Positions 7,113-12,441 of a DNA stretch of 12,441 nt are shown here, in pieces. The notes beneath the pieces are model-generated. The model saw only the letters and a list, made by a program, of their open reading frames with translations, did not search any database and was not told the origin of the DNA. Within the stretch, counting starts at the first letter, position 1, and each line of letters begins with the position of its first letter. The translations under genes were made by a program, and so were the position numbers. The stretch lies in assembly GCA_900617975.1 (NCBI GenBank), contig UZAE01001598.1, positions 1 to 12,441 on the forward strand, read 5' to 3'. The DNA is from Rodentolepis nana. Its lineage: Eukaryota; Platyhelminthes; Cestoda; Cyclophyllidea; Hymenolepididae.

Positions 7113-8021
7113 CGTGAAATGGTAATACCCTCTCCCCCACCACCACCCCCGTTAAGTACCAACAGTCTAATTATATGAGATCTAATCCATGAGAGTAGAA
7201 TCAAGGTGGTTGGGTAGAACTTCATCCATTCCTTCATAGACTATGCTTTTGCATTTGGTATTTCTTCCTTTAAATAATGCCCGGGGTTTCCAAAAGTTGA
7301 CAGCTAGCTTAGTTACTTGCTTTTTTGCATAATGTCAAAATTGACATCTTAAGCTTATTTCAACAATTTGGAATGTCTATTTTTCGACAGCACTAATCCA
7401 TATGCGTATTTATATGTATATGCACTTTTGAAATAAATGCATTCGAAGGGATTTTCGTAATACATTAGGCCATCACTCTAATGTAATATTAATGGCAGAC
7501 ATTTGTCGTAACATTTGCATTTACGCCACCACTTCATTGGAAAGAATTAAAACAATTTTTCCATTATTCTATGCAATTATACAAGGGAATAATAAAATAA
7601 ATTTTATTAATTGCCTAAAAATTGGTAAAAAAATGCTTTCATTCTTGAAAACAATTTTAGGTCGGTATGAATTTGGATTTCATATAGGAATACTAATTGT
7701 TTCTCATGGAGCCCGTTGGCCTTGAAATTACATTACTGTCAGGTAAGTCAAACTTGTAAGGAAGAACTTGACAATCGAATAAGGGGGGGGGGAGGGTGTA
7801 GCTAGGGAAACGGAAAGTAGTTCTGGTAATCCGGATAATTACTTCTTCTCCTCTCAGCCCGAAGAACACGTGCTCCAGGCTCTTAACACATTCTTTTAAA
7901 GACACACCGCACTGAATCCGCCATCAGCATTATGATTGCCATTTCGCGGTGTGACGTTTTTAAGACTTACAGCAACCAACATTGGACAGTGAAATTTTCC
8001 TGATGATCACTGTGGGTAGAT
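7113..8021. other. Unassigned stretch
   Basis: No supported gene. It contains a C-rich patch near 7134-7150, a G10 run at 7783-7792, and an isolated strong donor-like word, CAG/GTAAGT, at 7740-7748. The short ORFs here (7492-7725 plus, 7693-7905 minus) have no recognisable domains and are not called. Confidence 0.5.
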
Positions 8022-8060
8022 GGGAGGGGGGGGGATGTCATGGGCGAGGGGGGGGGGGGG
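8022..8060 (+). other. Putative G-quadruplex-forming tract
   Basis: Four G runs of 3, 9, 3 and 13 bases (8022-8024, 8026-8034, 8042-8044, 8048-8060) with loops of 1, 7 and 3 bases meet the usual G3+ loop rule for a quadruplex on the plus strand. Long homopolymer runs of this kind are also prone to length error in assemblies. Confidence 0.7.
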
Positions 8061-9000
8061 ATTCCATCGATCGCAGAAGAGCATCACTTTCTATTTCACA
8101 GAATTCGAGTTCCTTTGGCTGCTTCTCACTTCACCGTTTTCTCTCAAGTTCGCATATGATGGAAAGTAGTTATAATTTAGACGTGATATAAAGTAGTTGA
8201 TTATCTTTGTCAAGAAGTCGTTCTCAAACCAAACAATTATCTGACATCTTGGTCCATTTGTCTCGCCTATAATTTTATGCCCACTTTCCTTCTTTCGTTG
8301 TTGACTTTAAAGAACCGCACCTATTTTTTTTTTTACTGGAAGCAGGTTTCAAATTTAGATAAACTGACATGCAAAATGAATGTCAGCATTTGTCACTGAA
8401 CAAAAAAATACTTTGAATAACATGACCTGCCTGATCTATCATTGCATGTTGAACCAAGAAATGAAATGAAATCAGGCCTTAACATAGAAATGTTCGATTA
8501 CTTAAAGGGCCCTTATCAACTTATGAAGTCATCATAAGTCAAACGCGTTATATCCACTTGTACAAATGGCAAAGTTGAAGAATTGAACAGATTTGTTACT
8601 AATGTTGATTAATGCGATAAGGCCATTGTTCTTTCAGCCTCTGTCAAAAGAAAGAAGATACCGTAATGTAATGGAGACACAGATGCGTACCATCTTTATC
8701 ATGATGAAAACGGAAACTGAGCTAGAAAGGGTCGAATACCTCATCAAAATGCAAAGTTTTGTTGTTAAAAGGAGGTGAAAAAAACGCTAAATAGCTTAAG
8801 CACAAGTCAAGGAGCTATAGGTTTAAGAATTCAGCCAAAATATCTGTGATAAATGGACCAAAGTTTAAGTGTGAGTAAGCTTTAACCTTGATAAAATCGC
8901 GCAAATTTTAAAAATTTAAAGTTCGATATAAATAGTGTCCACTCATTAAATTAAATTCAACGAAAGAATTAACGAATTAAATCTCCCAAAATTTGTTATT
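8061..9000. other. Unassigned stretch with T11 run and small palindromes
   Basis: No supported gene. A T11 run lies at 8324-8334. Two neighbouring inverted repeats occur: AAGGGCCCTT (8505-8514) and an 8-bp stem, ACTTATGA / TCATAAGT, with a 5-base loop (8519-8539). Confidence 0.55.
8519..8539. repeat. Small perfect hairpin
   Basis: ACTTATGA (8519-8526) and TCATAAGT (8532-8539) are exact reverse complements around the loop AGTCA. No T-run follows directly and no function is implied. Confidence 0.7.
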
Positions 9001-10801
9001 CGTTTGAATGGCTATTCTTTTTAACCACTCTAACAGACAACTTTGTGCAGTTTGCAGACAGATCCAATATTTTTTTATTTTTTATTCAGGAAATTAAAGA
9101 CACTTCCGAAGCAAAAAAACAATGAGGCACAGGGTCATGAAACACGGGCTGCCATAAAACCCAACTTTAGTATCAATCAAGCAGCTCTTTTAAAGTTTAA
9201 TCTTTACCGACTTCAAATAGCGGCCTGGGATTTGGTGGAAATTCTGGCCTGGGGACAAGGGAAAAGAATGCGTGGACCATATCCAAAATCATGTGATTGC
9301 CTTTTACTTATTTGTGCCAACTGATGATTTTTTAGTTCGGAATCAACATTCAACCACCTCGATTTGGTCAATTCGGGTTTGCGTTTGGTGCTGGAATTAA
9401 ATTAATTTTTACAGGGTTTGAGAAGTCGAGGAAGAATCTACTTTTCCTAAAGAACCAAAGTTGGAAAGAACGCTTCAGGAATCACAGCCAATGAAGTTCT
9501 AAGATCGATTTGTTTTTATTTATACCAGAATCCAATAGAGTTCAGCAGGGAGGTTAAAAGTACATTAAAGTGCTTTATTTTGGTCTGTTAGTAGGGTCTA
9601 ATAAAAATTTTGACCCAATTTCAAAAATTAATTAAGTAAATAATTAATTTATCGAAAAGTAAGCAGCTTTAAATTAAGAAAAAATTATTTGTGTTACCAA
9701 TTCATATTTTACACATAATGTAATGGTATTTATTATAATTTAGAACTTCCCATTTGACGGCACGTGCATCTACTCCGCCTAAATTGCCATAGAACGATTG
9801 GCAAGGGAGGCAAAGTCAGGCAACTTCTCCAAATGCACTAAAATTAGCCTTGATGCAATTTTCCACTTCGACGCACACGACCCAGACGTTCACACAGTTA
9901 GCCCCGCTACAGTCTCAATTTAAAACTTTGGCAAATAAAAGTAAGATAGGTGAATTGGCAAAATTGGTTTAAACGCATATTTCCTTATTGTCGCTTTCAA
10001 ATCTAATGTTTCTGACGTGACCTGTGTAATTTTTTTCTGCGAATATAATTTTAAGAAGAAGGTCATTTAAACAAAAATGAATGGAAAGAATTATGCGAAA
10101 ATTTATCCATGAGAAATTAGGTATCCAATACATCACCATAAATTTGCCTTAAGTAAACAAATATTTGAAGGCTTCATGGAAATTCACATATTAAACATTA
10201 TTAACTATACTGGGTTCGGAAGTTATCATAAAAAATTTCTCTCCTTCGGCTTTACATTTTGTATTTATTTCATTTCTTTAAATTTCAATTTTTTATTATA
10301 TTTTGGTAATTTTACCAGTACTTAAGGTACTTTATTGATTATTTTACGAAAACAAAGTTCCATAAACAAGCTTCAATATGAATATATTCTTTAGTGGGCA
10401 ATACTGAGTTCTTTGATCTTGGCACCAGTTGTAAATTCAATAAATATGTGATAAAATTTACCAGACACAATAATGATGCCGTCAATATCTGCATAACCGT
10501 TAACTCAAACCCACTTCCGAAATGTTATTGGACATACTGATTTATAGGAAAGGCTGTAAATACCGAAATATCACTTGTGGTTGAATCAGACTTTGCGGTC
10601 TTCTTGAAATGTCAGAAGTTAATAATTGGCCGCTAGCCAAACTTACGGCACATTTCTCGTTTTATCGAACTATTTACCTTACTGGGCAAACAATCACAAA
10701 ATATGTCGACACTTTGTACATTCCATTTTCCGCAATATGTCAAAAGCATTCAAGTCAATGCAGATGACCATAAATGGCTTGGCGATTTTATGAAGGCAAG
10801 T
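9001..10801. other. Unassigned AT-rich stretch with one CpG-richer patch
   Basis: No gene could be supported. A 93-codon plus-strand ORF (9043-9324) is without recognisable domains. A patch at about 9755-9915 is richer in GC and CpG than its surroundings. The rest (9920-10801) is AT-rich with no notable structure. Confidence 0.5.
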
Positions 10802-10814
10802 ATGTTTGTAGCAT
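10802..10814. repeat. Target-site duplication, left copy
   Basis: 12 of 13 bases match 11137-11149. Confidence 0.85.
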
Positions 10815-11136
10815 AGGGGTGTGTGATAGACTTATCTCGACGTGGTGCAGCCTAGGCAACGTATACTCATACGACAAAAAAGTCTATTACCCGGCAGTTG
10901 ACTTCAAACTACCATGACCCTACTGTTTGTCATATTCGACTACTTTCACAGTACTCATCCCACCTTTTTTCCACCTTATCTACCTTCGTCTTTGATACAC
11001 TCTTCTATTCGCCCCCCTCCCCTCTCTTGAATTTTGTACACTTTGATGTTCCTTCCCCTCTGGGAAGACTGATGTCAACTAAAAGGCTAATGATAACAAT
11101 CAAAACGCCTGCCATTTGAAATAAATGAATAACTAA
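10815..11136 (+). mobile_element. Full-length short retroelement copy
   Basis: This ~322-bp copy is flanked by ATGTTTGTAGCAT (10802-10814) and ATGTCTGTAGCAT (11137-11149), one mismatch in 13. The head starts AGGGGTGTGTGATAGACTT; the E-box-like word is mutated to GACGTG, and the antisense donor word is also lost. Both arms of the head stem are intact. It has the short-middle form (ACCTTCGTCTTTGATACAC) shared with the 2672 and 4507 copies. The tail is degenerate AAAT. Confidence 0.92.
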
Positions 11137-11149
11137 ATGTCTGTAGCAT
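11137..11149. repeat. Target-site duplication, right copy
   Basis: Partner of 10802-10814. Confidence 0.85.
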
Positions 11150-11740
11150 TAAAAAATGCATATTTGTATTAGTTGTGGAAATACTGCAGACTTATATAAT
11201 TGACAAATGAAACTAACGCTTTTCATTATCACCTAGATGTGTTCGTTTTATCGTGACTTCCGATCTTGTTTTAGAAAGAAGTATTGAAGCGTGTACAATC
11301 TTAAATCTCAGAAAAGCACAACAATCAGGGTGAATAAGGAACAAGAACTGATGATGGTAAAAAAACATTAGGAAATGAATTATTCCATTTTTAGATGTAC
11401 GCAATTTGTATTGTACATTACTTCATGTTATAATGTTTCTTTGGCCAAATCTAATTCGTTCATCAATCGCCTATTGCGTTGATGAAAGTTTTGTCATTTC
11501 AAGGCCACATTTACAATATTTTGCGAAGTCTGAAAATATTTTTGTGCAAACTATTTCGGCAATAATCAAAATGTAGTGTAATTTAAGAGTGTTTAAGATG
11601 ATTGATCAGAATTTTGATAGGGACTGATGGATCGATATAAAATCGATTAAATCGATTGCATTGTTTTCATAAAAGGATAGCGAGTCAAATTCGAGAAATC
11701 TTGCCAATCATAAAAGGAGTGGTTGGCTGACCTTTATAAT
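11150..11740. other. Unassigned AT-rich stretch with ATCGAT cluster
   Basis: No supported gene. Three ATCGAT words lie at 11631, 11642 and 11651 within 26 bases. The small minus-strand ORF at 11213-11404 has no recognisable domain. Confidence 0.55.
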
Positions 11741-11748
11741 TAAGAAAT

Positions 11749-12077
11749 GGGATGTGCGATAGACTTACCTCTACGTGATGCAACCTAGGCAACCTATACT
11801 CATACGGCAAAAATGTCCATAAACTGGCAGTTGACTTCTGTCTTCAAACTACCATGACCTGACTGTATGTCATATTCGTTCCTTCTACAGTGATCATCTT
11901 ACGTTTCCTCTGCCTTTGTGTCAGTCAGTCTGTCTCTTTTACATCTATGAAATACTCTACTGTCCTGCCTCTCGACTTGTTGTCACTCTGATGTTCCTCC
12001 TCTCTGTGAAGCCCGAAGTCAGCTAAATGGCTAATGATAGCTATCAAAACGCCTGCCATTTGAAATAAATAAATAAA
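11749..12077 (+). mobile_element. Full-length short retroelement copy
   Basis: This ~329-bp copy starts GGGATGTGCGATAGACTTACC and ends in a clean AAAT tail. It is flanked by TAAGAAAT at 11741-11748 and 12078-12085; the repeat may be longer but merges with the tail. CACGTG is mutated to TACGTG, and the head stem is disrupted (ATGTCCAT). It shares the TCTGCCTTTGTGTC block and the GTCAGCTAAA tail variant with the 6773 copy. Confidence 0.9.
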
Positions 12078-12085
12078 TAAGAAAT

Positions 12086-12441
12086 CGAATGGTCTTAGTT
12101 TATGGCTTTTGAAAAGCAAGGAACATTTAAGCTAAAATTACCATTTTTAAGATTATTAGAACGTAATTGTTCCACCGCAAAGAATTATGATATCGTTTCA
12201 TTTTCGATTAAGCAGTACTTTCGGGAGAAATTTTCCTTAGCATCCTTTTTATTAGCAGTTAAAACTTTCATCTTTAACAATTTATTCTGCAATGACAGTG
12301 ACATTTCAAGGTTTTCTGTCCCTTAAATCCGCATTGCTTCCATACTTGCTTCGCCATTTTTGTTCATTAGTCTTTATTAAGAATATTTTTTCCAAATTCC
12401 TAAAAGAACTCCACTTTTCGCATGCAAAGAAAGTTATTTCA
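12086..12441. other. Unassigned AT-rich stretch to window end
   Basis: No recognisable feature. A 74-codon plus-strand ORF begins inside this stretch (12102-12326) but has no domain or codon evidence. Confidence 0.55.

Noticed and set aside
7661..7748. Possible exon between TTTTAG and CAG/GTAAGT
   Set aside because: All three frames contain stops and the acceptor side lacks a strong pyrimidine tract.
9043..9324. 93-codon plus-strand ORF
   Set aside because: Low-complexity start, no recognisable family, no splice context and no repeated copy in the window; chance length in a 12-kb sequence.
10703..10816. 37-codon plus-strand ORF just upstream of the 10815 element
   Set aside because: Too short, with no recognised domain; its end runs into the target-site duplication.

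Overview
The window looks like AT-rich, gene-poor nuclear DNA from an animal, most plausibly an arthropod. An arachnid is only a guess from general impression. I see no bacterial-style gene organisation, no tRNA or rRNA gene, no CRISPR array and no intact protein-coding gene. What the sequence does show is a dense population of one dispersed short retroelement family, plus a decayed 3' fragment of a LINE retrotransposon that carries an RNase H remnant. The window is probably intergenic or lies inside a large intron.

Layout: 1-78 is the 3' tail of a short element cut by the window edge. 296-882 is the 3' end of a non-LTR (LINE) retrotransposon: the C-terminal half of an RNase H domain, a broken Cys/His finger, a short 3' UTR and an (ATA)n tail. 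1366-1630 (minus) is a short-element copy lacking its 3' tail, followed by a duplicated piece of its head at 1670-1708. Near-complete copies follow at 2672-2996 (+), 3488-3841 (-), 4507-4829 (-), 5560-5878 (+), 6773-7099 (+), 10815-11136 (+) and 11749-12077 (+). The longest copy-free stretch is 7113-10801, which holds G-runs, simple repeats, small palindromes and only short, unsupported ORFs.

The short element is about 320-330 bp. It starts abruptly at GGGGTGTGCGATAGACTT, has a structured head, a pyrimidine-rich middle, and an approximately 80-nt 3' end finishing in (AAAT)n or (TAA)n. Direct flanking repeats of 8-15 bp can be read on all seven near-complete copies. Its 3' end matches the 3' UTR of the LINE fragment at 796-882. 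That is the arrangement expected when a SINE borrows the tail of a partner LINE and is copied by the LINE's reverse transcriptase. I cannot see a tRNA, 5S or 7SL ancestry in the head, so it could instead be an internally deleted LINE derivative. Diagnostic differences split the copies into at least two or three subfamilies.
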